Shown here piece by piece: positions 12,601 through 24,900 of a stretch of 64,000 bases of DNA (positions are counted from its first letter, which is position 1; every line of letters starts with the position of its first letter). Under the pieces are notes generated by a model. That model had not been told where the DNA came from, searched no databases, and saw nothing but the letters and a program-made list of their open reading frames with translations. Origin of the DNA: Litsea cubeba (taxonomy: Eukaryota > Streptophyta > Magnoliopsida > Laurales > Lauraceae); the NCBI GenBank assembly GCA_012931725.1, contig WHSA01000730.1, positions 1 to 64,000 on the forward strand, given 5' to 3'. Made by a program: the position numbers and the translations under genes.

Positions 12601-15600
12601 GTTCCAAACCAGGCAAAGAAGAAGTAAAGGAAGAAGACCGCACCGAAGAAAAAGGCGGAGCGAAGTTAGGGCAGAATCCAGGCAGGGCGAAGTGCAGAGA
12701 AATTCCTATCAAATCAAAGTGAGCACTAGTCTATTTCTTATTATCAACGCCTGCTTGAACTGTACTATTTCTTAGGATGATCAAAGGTTGATTCCTCTTC
12801 TAGTGGGGGTAGAAACCATAGAGTAGCAAGCACAGCTTAGGCGGAAGCAGAGCTTGCCTTGCTGACTCTTCCATTGATTAGCGAAGTGGACTGCGGAAAG
12901 GCAGGGCATTAAGGCTGATAGATTGGTTTAGTAAAGCCGAGAAAGAGCCAATCAAGTACACCCGGGTCGTTATAGGCAAGATGAAATCTTAGAAGAAAGC
13001 GGTGGTAGGATCCGGCGGTAGGAAAGCCTAACCGTACTGATTACTTGTAGTTGAGTTCAGAAGCGAATGCGAAGGCTAGTAATTAAGATTAGACCGCCTC
13101 TTCTCCCAGATAAATAGAGCGGGGAGGACCGATTGAACAGAAGGGCTTGATGGGATCTCGCCTCAGCAGGGCATCATCCGCTTGAAAGGTTTGGTGTTCT
13201 TTGAAAACCGAAGGAGATACCTTCGATGAATAAGCATAAGAAATAAAAGATTCCATTTCATAAGCAATTGAAAGGAGAAAGTAATCTTTTCCAAAGTTTA
13301 TATTACTCAGGCTATAAGAGCAATCTGTGCCGTGGGCAAAGAGGAAGATAGGTTTAGTCAGGCGCCGAAGCCTTCCTAGTTGAGTCAATCCTAATTGCTT
13401 CTAGTTGAGTAAGGATGATAGCCGAAGTGTGTCAACCATTCTCGATTCAATCTGAAATTGTCCCGTTGGATTCATCATTCAATCTGACCGCTTGAAAGCT
13501 GAGTGGGAAAGCGAAGGTCAGATCCATCAATTCCTTTTCATCCTACACTGGTAAGCGCGCCTCTGAACAATTACATATATTATATATAGAAAGGAAGTCG
13601 CCTTTTAGACTGCCTGCCACCCAACAGCCTAACTTAGCCTTAGCTTTCGCCCTTGATTGGACTTCTAATAGATAGAGCGGCAACCGCTGTTGCTGTTGTG
13701 GGAATACCCTCAATAAGTAGCGAAGCGAAGAGGGTTCAGAAGAAAGAGAGATTGGTAATCGATTCAAGGAGATGGGCTCAATCTCAGCCGATTAGAACGA
13801 CTCTTGCTTAGTTTCAGGTGAGCTAGCAGTGTTCGAGTGTTGAAGGCGGAATGAAAAAGATCGATGAGAAGGCGACGTTCTAAGAGGATGGAATCCCTTG
13901 TTATGTTAGGATGGAGTTCAGGGCCAGTCTCGTATATCTATCTCAATCCTTGGAGGTAGTCAGAGAAGAAGCTGTTGCAAGCAAAAGCAAGTATCCGTAT
14001 CCGTCTTGTAGCTCACTTCATGCAATAGGAATAAAGAGAACATCTTCTACGAATAGGGTTCCAAACCAGGCAGAAGAAGAAGAAGTAAAGGAAGAAGACC
14101 GCACCGAAGAAAAAGGTGGAGCGAAGTTAGGGCAGAATCCAGGCAGGGAGAAGTGCAGAGAAATTCCTATCAAATCAAAGCGAGCACTAGTCTATTTCTT
14201 ATTATCAACGCCTGCTTGAACTGTACTATTTCTTAGGATGATCAAAGGTTGATTCCTCTTCTAGTGGGGGTAGAAACCATAGAGTAGCAAGCTCGGCTTA
14301 GGCGGAAGAAGAAGTTTACGCTTGCCTTGCTGACTCTTCCATTGATTAGCGAAGTGGACTGCGGAAAGGCAGGGCATTAAGGCTGATAGATTGGTTTAGT
14401 CAAGCCGAGAAAGAGCCAATCAAGTACACCCGGGTCGTTATAGGCAAGATGAAATCTTAGAAGAAAGCGGTGGTAGGATCCGGCGGTAGGAAAGCCTAAC
14501 CGTACTGATTACTTGTAGTTGAGTTCAGAAGCGAATGCGAAGGCTAGTAATTAAGATTAGACCGCCCCCTTCTCCCGGATAAATAGAGCGGGGAGGACGG
14601 ATTGAACAGAAGGGCTTGATGGCATCTCGCCTCAGCAGGGCATCATCCGCTTGAAAGGTTTGGTGTTCTGTGAAAACCGAAGGAGATACCTTCGATGAAT
14701 AAGCATAAGAAAGAAAAGATTCCATTTCATAAGCAATTGAAAGGAGAAAATAATCTTCCCCAAAGTTTATATTACTCAGGCTAGAAGAGCAATCTGTGCC
14801 GTGGGCAAAGAGGAAGATATGTTTAGTCAGGCGCCGAAGCCTTCCTAGTTGAGTCAATCCGAATAGCTTCTAGTTGAGTAAGGATGATAGCCGAAGTGTG
14901 TCAACCATTCTCGATTCAATCTGAAACTGTCCCGTTAGATTCATCATTCAATCTGACCGCTTGAAAGCTGAAGTGGGAAAGCGAAGGTCAGATCCATCAA
15001 TTCCTTTTCATCCTATACTGGCCAGCGCGCCTCTGAACAGTTACATATATTATAGATAGAAAGGAAGTCGCCTTTTAGACTGCCTGCCACCCAACAGCCT
15101 GACTTAGCCTTAGCTTTCGCCCTTGATTGAACTTCTAATAGATAGAGCGGCAACCGCTGCTGCTGTTGTGGGAATACCCTCAATAAGTAGCTAAGCGAAG
15201 AGGGTTCAGAAGAAAGAGAGATTGGAAATCGATTCAAGGAGATGGGCTCGATCTCAGCCGATTAGAACGACTCTTTCTTAGTTTCAGGTGAGCTAGCAGT
15301 GTTCGAGTGTTGAAAGCGGAATGAAAAAGATCGATGAGAAGGCGACGTTCTGAGAGGATGGAATCCCTTGTTATGTTAGGATGGAGTTCAGGGCCAGTCT
15401 CGTATATCTATCTCAATCCTAGGAGGTAGTCAGAGAAGAAGCTGTTGCAAGCAAAAGCAAGTATCCGTATCCGTCTTGTAGCTCACTTCAGGCAATAGGA
15501 ATAAAGAGAATATCTTCTATGAATAGGGATCCAAACCAGGCAGAAGAAGAAGAAGTAAAGGAAGAAGACCGCACCGAAGAAAAAGGCGGAGCGAAGTTAG

Positions 15601-16007
15601 GGCAGAATCCAGGCAGGGCGAATGCAGAGAAATTCCTATCAAATCAAAGCGAGCACTAGTCTATTTCTTATTATCAATGCCTGCTTGAACTGTAGTATTT
15701 CTCAGGATCAAAGGTTGCTTCCTCTTCTAGTGGGGGTAGAAACCATAGAGTAGCAAGCATGGCTTAGGCGGAAGCAGAAGTTTATGCTCGCCTTGCTGAC
15801 TCTTCCATTGATTAGCGAAGTGGACTGCGGAAAGGCAGGGCTTTAAGGCTGATAGATTAGTTTAGTCAAGCCGAGAAAGAGCCAATCAAGTACACCCTGG
15901 TCATTATAGGCAAGATGAAATCTTAGAAGAAAGCGGTGGTAGGATCCGGCGGTAGGAAAGCCTAACCGTACTGATTACGTGTAGTTGAGTTCAGAAGCGA
16001 ATGCGAA
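6621..16007 (-). repeat. Satellite array, inverted block, about 6.4 monomers
   Basis: Head-to-tail monomers in - orientation. The landmark GGAGGTAGTCAGAGAAG (GGAGGCAG in the first copy) starts at 6623, 8091, 9563, 11029, 12495, 13952 and 15422, giving periods of 1468, 1472, 1466, 1466, 1457 and 1470 bp. Each monomer holds a purine-rich segment (near GAAGAAGAAGAAGTAAAGG) and two conserved open frames of 66-74 and about 99 codons whose first in-frame start is TTG, not ATG; I do not call them genes. The copies starting at 6623 and 9563 share private variants that the copy between them lacks. The base composition and texture resemble plant mitochondrial intergenic DNA, but I could not match any mitochondrial gene. 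This is the only satellite block in - orientation. Confidence 0.93.
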
Positions 16008-16131
16008 TGCGGTAGGGCTTTATTTTTTGTCTAGGGCTTTATTTTTTGTCTCTTTGCTTTCTCTGGCGATTTTTTCTTTCCCCTTTTCTTCCTACCGCTA
16101 TCTTCTTCTTCTTCCTGGGCGATTTGCGATC
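16008..16131 (+). promoter_or_regulatory. E2 5' UTR with two repeat units and conserved box
   Basis: Only two copies of the AGGGCTTTATTTTTTGTCT unit are present, against about 19 in E1. CTCTGGCGATTTT at 16061-16073 is the box conserved just upstream of ORF1 in six LINE copies here. A pyrimidine-rich stretch then leads to the ATG at 16132. Plant LINEs are expected to carry an internal promoter in this region; which bases act is not visible. Confidence 0.6.
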
Positions 16132-17773
16132 ATGGATGGGGGGACTTCTCCTCCACCACATCCTGATCCTGATGACCAATTAAAGCAACAACTTCGATTA
16201 ATGCTATCCTATGCTGAGGATAGACCTGGGAAAATCTCCATTATTCGATCTATTTTGAAGCGACATCAAGAACATGCTCTGCCTGCTGATCTACCGAAGG
16301 ATCTTATCTTAGAGGCAAAGGTTCGATCTGGTAAGAGTTTCGCTCTCAGTCAGCAAACCCCTTCGTTTATTCAGCACCCAGCTGCTGTGCGTGTGCCTCT
16401 TCCGCCAAAGGATGTAGGGGCTGCTGCGATTCAGAGAGTCACTACTCCCGGCAATGCTTTACCTGATACAGGATCTGTCCGATTGGATACCCAATCAGGT
16501 AGTTCGAATGATGCAGGCAATTCGACTGATGCAGCCGTTTTTCCTTCTCATCAACTAGATCCAATCTTCCCTTTGAAGGAGAAACATACTGTCTGGTCGT
16601 CTCTGTTTAAAGGCTCAAACATTGGGTCTCGTGTATTGGAGCATCATCAGAAACCTTCAAACGATCCAGCTTTTCAAGTTAAATTTGATGAGGAATACAA
16701 CAGTAGCTAAATTAAGCTGGGGTAATTCTCTGGTTGGTTATATCATTGGGAAAAGCCCACCTTTTTTTGCTATTAAATCATCCTTAGAAAAGGCATGGCG
16801 TTTAAAAGATCTGGAGATCATCACCATGTCTGACGGATTCTACTTGTTCAAACTTACAAATTTTGATGCTGGTCAAGTTATTCTGGATGAGGGGCCATGG
16901 TTTGTTCATGGGCATCCTTTGATTCTACGAAGATGGGCAGAGGACATAGCTATGAACAAGCAACAGTTTCAAACAATTCCAGTATGGGTTCGATTTCCGA
17001 ACCTGAATTTTTGCTTTCGTTCGAGTTCTGCTTTAAGCAAGATTGCAAGTGTCATTGGGCAACCCATTTGCATGGACCATGCAACTGCTGCTGGAACAAG
17101 ATTTGCTTTTGCAAGAGTTTGCATTGAAGTGGGAGTTGATGCTTCTTTCCCTACAGAAATTCGAATGAAATTTAAAGGGGATTCCATTATACAAAAAGTT
17201 GAATATGCTTGGAAGCCCAATCCTTGCAAGTCATGCAATACTTTTGATCATGGTGACAAATCATGCCCTTTCAAAAGCTCCCCTGCCTCAGCCTAAACAG
17301 GTTTGGGTTAAGAAAATTCAGGAACTAAGAGTAATGCTGCTGTTGATGCTGGTTCTAATGATACTGCTGCTGATACACATGTGGATGGAGTTCCTGATCT
17401 TCTTGCTAATGCACAATGGACTGTTGTCAAAGGGAAGAAGCCTACTTCACCAAAGGAAACAGCTAGACAATCAGCTAGGCCCACCTCTATCACTTCCAAT
17501 ATTCAGGCTGATACAAATCGGTTTTTAAGTTTATCAAATGCTGATGGGGATTCAAATGTTTTAGCGGCTGAATTGGCATCCACTACGGCTATGGTTTTGG
17601 GAACTACTGGGTTTGCTGATGCTCAAACAGGTATGGTGGCGTCCCAACAGCTATCTTCCATCCATCAACTTGATAAAAGTCAGATTCTGGCAAGTTCAAG
17701 TGCAGGTGTAATAACTAAACCAGTCTCAGCTGGAATAGTTATTAAGGAGAAGGGGCATAAAAATCGGTCTTAA
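16132..17773 (+). pseudogene. E2 ORF1: DUF4283-like RNA-binding protein, broken
   Basis: Putative RNA-binding first cistron. The start is ATG 16132 (MDGG). The N-terminal region contains LMLSYAEDRPGKISIIRSIL, conserved in all ORF1 copies in the window. The DUF4283-like block follows, and the zinc knuckle (C-x2-C-x4-H-x4-C) is encoded at 17225-17266. Frameshifts lie near 16690 and 17275, with further indels at about 17310-17400 relative to E1, so three frames are needed to read it. The final frame ends with TAA at 17771-17773, which shares its last base with the ORF2 ATG. Confidence 0.92.
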
Positions 17774-20700
17774 TGACGATTCTATCTTGGAATGTTAGGG
17801 GTCTCAATCGGCCAGCTTTGCAAAAAGAAGTTCGTCAGCAAATTCTTTCTTTGCAATCATCTCTAGTTGTTCTTTTGGAAACAAAGGTTAAAAAATCATC
17901 CTATTATTCTGTGACAAATGCTATTTTACCGAAGGGATGGATGGAAGCTTCCAATGTTGATATTTGTTCCTCAACTCGGATTTGGTTGCTATGGAATCCC
18001 CGGCTTCTTGCTGTCCAAATTCTTTCTGTGGAGGCTCAGATTATTCACTGTGACATTAATTATAAGAATATACAGCTGTTCTTTTCTGCTTGTTATGGAA
18101 ATAATGGGTATATTCAAAGAAGAGATTTATGGCAGTCTATTGATTCAAAGTCTTCTTCTCCTTCCCAGCCTTGGGTACTTGTTGGGGATTTTAATACAAT
18201 TCGTTGGGTTCATGAAAAAATTGGAGGCACTTGTCCGCGAGGTTATGGTCTTATTGAATTTAATGACTGCCTTCAAGCTGCAGCTTTACTTGATTTGAAG
18301 TTGAGTGGTTCTTCTTATACCTGGTCAAATTCCAGTATAGGTGCTTCAAGGATTGAATGTAAATTGGATCGGGCTCTTGTCAATGCAGTTTGCATGAATC
18401 TGAATTTGTTTCGAGGGGAAGTGTTGGTCCCTCGCCTTTCAGATCATTCTCCTATTTTATTATCTCTAATGACAGCTACCACATCAAAGCTCCTTTCAGG
18501 TATTTTAATTACTGGGCTAAGGTGCCGGGTTTCAGTAAAGTCATCCAGGATGCTTGGGCTGATACAAGTTATGGGTACACCTTTGTTTAGGGTGGTCACA
18601 AAATTAAGAAGAGTTAAGAAGCATATTCTTGCCTGGAAAAAAACTCAATTGCCAGCTTCTATTAAACTTCAGGAAGCTCGAAACTCTTTGGAAGATATTC
18701 AGAAGCAGTTGTCCAATGATCTGACTAATATCAATCTTCAAGAAGCTGAGCGTATAGCACGTGTTGGCCTTTCTCATTTAGCTTGTGCAGAAGAAAGTAT
18801 CTTTAAACAGCGATCTCGGGATCTTGCAGTGAACTTGGGGGATGGTAACACCAAGTATTTCTATAGTTTGATGCGTTCACGACATACTCAGTCCTTCATC
18901 TCTAAAATAGAAGATATGGAAGGTACCTCTTTTTCTGATCATGAGGGTATTGCAGCAGTTTTCGTCTCTTATTTCTCCAATATTCTTGGGCCTCATATAG
19001 TTCCGCATCAGCCAAATCTCTCTTATATTACTCCTTTTGGGTATGTTTCGGAGTTAGATGCTATGGACCTTACCATGCCAGTTGCAATTTCAGAAATTGA
19101 GGAGGTCATTAAAGCTGCTAATCCAAATAAGGCTCCTGGCCTGGATGGATTTAATGCCCATTTCTTTAAAGTCTTCTGGCCAATAATTGGTAATGATGTT
19201 TGTGAAGGTATTGCTGATTTTTTTAAACATGGTTCAATGCTTACTCAATTGAAAGCTACTTTCATAGTGCTTGTTCCTAAGGGTGAGAATGCAGGCTCTC
19301 CAGATAAATTCCGCCCTATCTCTTTGACTAATGAATTGTATAAAATTATTAGTCGCATCTTGGTGAACAGGCTAAAGAAGGTTATTGGAAAACTTATTGG
19401 GCCCATGCAATCAGCTTTTATTCCGGGACGAAACATTGCAGATAATATTCTTGTAGCACAAGATTTACTCCATAATTTTCACTTGCTAAGAGGGATTCCT
19501 CGTATGTGTCTTAAGCTTGATCTTGCTAAAGCTTATGATAGTGTCAGGTTGGATTTTCTGGAAGCAGCACTCATTTCTATGCATTTTCCAAGGCTTTTTA
19601 TAAAGCTTATAATGGCATGTGTCTGAAGGTTATTTCAAAGGCACGAGAGGCCTACGGCAAGGATGTCCATTATCTCCTTTTTTGTTTGCTATAGTGATGG
19701 AATTTTTTTCTACGCTAATGTCCAAATATGCCTCTGCTCAGCTGATCCCAACTCCTTATCAAAAGAATCAAGTGGCGATCTCTCATCTTATGTTTGCTGA
19801 TGATCTTCTTGTCTTCTGCAAAGCTTCTGATATTGCTGCTGTGAATCTTAAGCATTTCCTTGATAACTTTAACAGATTCTCTGGCCTAGGTGTAAACTGG
19901 GGGAAAAGTGCAGTTTTCTTTGCAAATTGTAACATGCAGCTTCAATCTATTATTTCTGATATTCTTACTGTTGGAAAAGGGACCTTTCCAATGAAATATC
20001 TCGGGCTTCCATTGTCTCCTAAGCGATTGAGTTTTAATGACTGCCTTCCTCTTCTTGGGAAAGTTCAAAAGCGTTTAGCTGGGTGGAAATCAAAGATTTT
20101 ATCTTATGCAGGTCGGGTGGAGCTCATTCGATCTACCTTATCTACCCTTCATCTTTATTGGGCAGCAGTTTTCTTGCTCCCAAAGGCCACTTTACATGTT
20201 TTGGACAGGCAAGTAAGAGACTTTTTTTGGAATAAATGGTCTCCTCATTATCTCCATCCCATTGCTTGGGATTTTATTTGTCAACCTCTTGCTTGTGGAG
20301 GTTTGGGCATTCGTTCGTTTGCAGGAACAGCTAGGGCAGCTTTACTGAGACAGCTTTGGCATGTGCTTCAAAATAATCATACATGTTGGAATGTTTGGAT
20401 TCATGCTAAATACCTTAAAGGAAAATCCTTTTGGGATGTTCCAATCCCAAAAGCTGCCTCCTGGGGCTGGAAAGGTATACTTGAGATGCGTACGGTTGCT
20501 TTACCGTACATTAAGTACCTTTTGGGTAATGGCCACTTAATTGCTTTTTGGACTGATCCTTGGTTAAATGGTGGTAGACTGAAAGATAGATATGGGGACA
20601 GAGCAATCTATGATCTTGGCTTAGGTGAAGACATCAGGGTGCATCGATTTGTTGGAAATCATGGGTGGTTGTTTCCACCCTCTACTTCTTATGATCTTAT

Positions 20701-21773
20701 GGATATTTTTCATGAAATACCATTAGAAATTCAGCCTCATTCTGAGTTTGATGATGAAGTTGTGTGGACATTAGAGGAAGATGGCAATTTTTCTCTAACA
20801 TCAGCTTATTGTATGGTTAGCTTCGGGCAACGTCAAGATCTTCATTGGCCTTCTCTTCTTTGGTTCCCAGGCTGTATTAAGAAGCATTCCCTTTGTGCTT
20901 GGATGTTCTTCTTGGGTAAGCTGAAGACTAAAGATTTTTTGCATCACAGGAATGTGGTTTGTGATTCATGCTGCATTTTCTGTCCTTGTACCTGGGAATC
21001 TGGATCTCACCTTATGCTTCATTGTCCATTTTCTCAAATGGTCTGGACTTCTCTTTTAGCCACGCTCAATCTTACTTATATTTCATGTACTACACCATTA
21101 GAGTTGGTGGAGTCTTTGACTTTGCGTGTTGATCAGCAACACAAAGGTCTTCAGATACTGGCTCGGCTGATCTTTTCTGCTTATATTTGGCACATTTGGA
21201 TTGAACGCAATAGACGTATCTTCAGAGCTCAAAGTATATCTGCTGTGAATGTAGTACATAGTATCCTTCATTCTATTCAGAGTAGAGTGTTATATCTTGG
21301 ACTTTCTTTTCCAAACAGTATTTCATGTCATTGGAATCTTCCACCTGCTGGTTACACTCTCTCACAATCATACCCTACCGTTTACCATGGTTGGAGGCTT
21401 TCTATTTATTCTTATCATCAGGCAAGTGTTGGTGTTCTATGGGATGCTGCTGATACAGCTTGCAGGTTCAATTCATTCTGCCATGGACTATTATCCAGGA
21501 ATTCTTCGATTACTTGATCTTATTCCTGTCTGTCTTACATCTATTTTACTTGAAGTGGAGTCTTCTTTGGCTCAAATTATCAGGTTTCCCCAAAAATCTC
21601 CTTGGAAATTACGTTTTCAAGTGAGGAGTATTGCAGCTGCTCTTCAGCAATTTCATATACACTATGTGGATCTTCAGCATTCCACGATACAATTTAGTAA
21701 GAAACTGTGTCGAAACAGACTGGTTCCTTCTTATATCTCAAATGTGGAGATAGGAATGTTATGGAGACTTTGA
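17773..21773 (+). pseudogene. E2 ORF2: endonuclease/reverse transcriptase, broken
   Basis: Target-primed reverse transcription protein. It shows, in order, APE endonuclease (LSWNVRG, LLETKVK, GDFN, SDHSPILL near 18439-18468), reverse transcriptase (PDKFRPISLTNELYKIISRIL, QSAFIPGRNIADN, KLDLAKAYDSV, GLRQGCPLSPFLFAI, FADD at 19793-19804, YLGLPLSPKRL), a CCHC-type zf-RVT motif near 20955-21045 and an RNase H-like tail. The stretch 18468-18562 is read out of frame by a -1/+1 pair. About 38 bp are missing at 19624 compared with E6, between KAYDSV and RQGCPLS, shifting the frame. A two-base deletion near 21460 shifts it again. The stop is TGA 21771-21773. Confidence 0.93.
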
Positions 21774-21840
21774 GTGCTTCTGGCCTGGGTTGTGGGTTTT
21801 GTATTTCTTTATTTTTTTGTTATTTCATTATGATTGTAAT

Positions 21841-21947
21841 AATGGGGTATGCCCCATTGGATTTCTCTAAGACCTCATTTGGGTCTCTAGAGTTATCTTT
21901 TTGTACATTTTTATTTTAGTTGAAATGAAGAACTCACTTATTCTTCA
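21841..21947 (+). other. E2 3'-end stem-loops
   Basis: AATGGGG (21841-21847) pairs with CCCCATT (21852-21858) around TATG. TGAAGAA (21926-21932) pairs with TTCTTCA (21941-21947) immediately before the poly(A). Identical in layout to E1. Confidence 0.7.
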
Positions 21948-21958
21948 AAAAAAAAAAA

Positions 21959-24900
21959 GGATAGATATAGATATACGAGACTGGCCCTGAACTCCATCCT
22001 AACATAACAAGGGATTCCATCCTCTTAGAACGTCGCCTTCTCATCGATCTTTTTCAAACCGCTTTCAACACTCGAACACTGCTAGCTCACCTGAAACTAA
22101 GAAGAGTCGTTCTAATCGGCTGAGATCGAGCCCATCTCCTTGAATCGATTTCCAATCTCTCTTTCTTCTGAACCCTCTTCGCTTAGCTACTTATTGAGGG
22201 TATTCCCACAACAGCAACAGCAGTTGCCGCTCTATCTATTAGAAGTTCAATCAAGGGCGAAAGCTAAGGCTAAGTCAGGCTGTTGGGTGGCAGGCAGTCT
22301 AAAAGGCGACTTCCTTTCTATCTATAATATATGTAATTGTTCAGAGGCGCGCTGACCAGTGTAGGATGAAAAGGAATTGATGGATCTGACCTTTGCTTTC
22401 CCACTTCAGCTTTCAAGCGGTCAGATTGAATGATGAATCCAACGGGACAGTTTCAGATTGAATCGAGAATGGTTGACACACTTCGGCTATCATCCTTACT
22501 CAACTAGAAGCTATTCGGATTGACTCAACTAGGAAGGCTTCGGCGCCTGACTAAACCTATCTTCCTCTTTGCCCACGGCACAGATTGCTCTTCTAGCCCG
22601 AGTAATATAAACTTTGGGGAAGATTACTTTCTCCTTTCAATTGCTTATGAAATGGAATCTTTCCTTTCTTATGCTTATTCGTCGAAGGTATCTCCTTCGG
22701 TTTTCACAGAACACCAAACCTTTGAAGCGGATGATGCCCTGCTGAGGCGAGATGCCATCAAGCCCTTCTGTTCAATCCGTCCTCCCCGCTCTATTTATCT
22801 GGGAGAAGAGGCGGTCTAATCTTAATAACTACTAGCCTTCGCATTCGCTTCTGAACTCAACTACAAGTAATCAGTACGGTTAGGCTTTCCTGCCGCCGGA
22901 TCCTACCACCGCTTTCTTCTAAGATTTCATCTTGCCTATAACGACCGGGGTGTACTTGATTGGCTCTTTCTCGGCTTGACTAAACCAATCTATCAGCCTT
23001 AATGCCCAGCCTTTCCGCAGTCCACTTCGCTAATCAGTGGAAGAGTCGGCAAGGCAAGCATAAACTTCTGCTTCCGCCTAAGCCGTGCTTGCTACTCTTC
23101 TATGGTTTCTACCCCCACTAGAAGAGGAAGATACCTTTGATCCTAAGAAATAGTACAGTTCAAGCAGGCGTTGAGAATAAGAAATAGACTAGTGCTTGCT
23201 TTGATTTGATAGGAATTTCTCTGCACTTCGCCCTGCCTGGATTCTGCCCTAACTTCGCTCCGCCTTTTTATTCGGTGCGGTCTTCTTCCTTTACTTCTTC
23301 TTCTTCTGCCTGGTTTGGAACCCTATTCATAGAAGATATTCTCTTTATTCCTATTGCCTGAAGTGAGATACAAGACGGATACGGATACTTGCTTTTGCTT
23401 GCAACAGCTTCTTCTCTGACTACCTCCTAGGATTGAGATAGATATACGAGACTGGCCCTGAACTCCATCCTAACATAACAAGGGATTCCATCCTCTTAGA
23501 ACGTCGCCTTCTCATCGATCTTTTTCATTCCGCCTTCAACACTCGAACACTGCTAGCTCACCTGAAACTAAGAAAGAGTCGTTTTAATCGGCTAAGATCG
23601 AGCCCATCTCCTTGAATCGATTACCAATCTCTCTTTCTTCTGAACCCTCTTCGCTTAGCTACTTATTGAGGGTATTCCCACAACAGCAACAGCGGTTGCC
23701 GCTCTATCTATTAGAAGTTCAATCAAGGGCGAAAGCTATGGCTAAGTCAGGCTGTTGGGTGGCAGACAGTCTAAAAGGCGACTTCCTTTCTATCTATAAT
23801 ATATGTAATTGTTAAGAGGCGCGCTGACCAGTGTAGGATGAAAAGGAATTGATGGATCTGACCTTCGCTTTCCCACTTCAGCTTTCAAGCGGTCAGATTG
23901 AATGATGAATCCAACGGAGCAGTTTCAGATTGAATCGAGAATGGTTGACACACTTCGGCTATCATCCTTACTCAGCTAGAAGCTATTCGGATTGACTCAA
24001 CTAGGAAGGCTTCGGCGCCTGACTAAACCTGTCTTCCTCTTTGCCCACGGCACAGATTGCTCTTCTAGCCTGAGTAATATAAACTTTGGGGGAAATTACT
24101 TTCTCCTTTCAATTGCTTATGAAATGGAATCTTTTCTTTCTTATGCTTATTCATCGAAGGTATCTCCTTCGGTTTTCACAGAACACCAAACCTTTCAGGC
24201 GGATGATGCCCTGCTGAGGCGAGATGCCATCAAGCCCTTCTGTTCAATCCGTCCTCCCCGCTCTAATTATCTGGGAGAAGAGGCGGTCTAATCTTAATTA
24301 CTAGCCTTCGAATTCGCTTCTGAACTCAACTATAAGTAATCAGTACGGTTAGGCGTTCCTACCGCCGGATCCTACCACCGCTTTCTTCTAAGATTTCATC
24401 TTGCCTATAACGACCAGGGTGTACTTGATTGGCTCTTTCTCGGCCTGACTAAACCAATCTACCAGCCTTAATGCCCTGCCTTTCCGCAGTCCACTTCGCT
24501 AATCAATGGAAGAGTCAGCAAGGCAAGCATAAACTTCTGCTTCCGCCTAAGCCGTGCTTGCTACTCTATGGTTCTACCCCCACTAGAAGAGGAAGCGACC
24601 TTTGATCCTGAGAAATAGTACAGTTCAAGCAGGCGTTGATATTAAGAAATAGACTAGTGCTCGCTTTGATTTGATAGGAATTTCTCTGCACTTCGCCCTG
24701 CCTGGATTCTGCCCTAACTTCGCTCCGCCTTTTTCTTCGGTGCGGTCTTCTTCCTTTACTTCTTCTTCTTCTGCCTGGTTTGGAACCCTATTCATAGAAG
24801 ATATTCTCTTATTCCTATTGCCTGAAGTGAGCTACAAGACGGATACGGATACTTGCTTTTGCTTGCAACAGCTTCTTCTCTGACTACCTCCTAGGATTGA

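Larger units (their letters stand above)
16008..21958 (+). mobile_element. E2: full-length plant L1-type LINE (+)
   Basis: Same subfamily as E1 and E6, in the opposite orientation to E1. It runs from TGCGGTAGGGC after the satellite sequence ...GCGAATGCGAA to a 12-base poly(A) ending at 21958. Its 5' flank is satellite in - orientation and its 3' flank is satellite in + orientation. A single insertion cannot cause such a flip, and the two flanks do not form a target duplication. The phase of its 3' flank (GGAT...) is flush with the phase at the 5' flank of E1. Confidence 0.94.

Noticed and set aside
928..21958. A giant palindrome (E1, reversed satellite, E2) formed by an inverted duplication
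   Set aside because: The outer and inner flanks do not mirror each other; they fit an inversion between two separately inserted LINEs.
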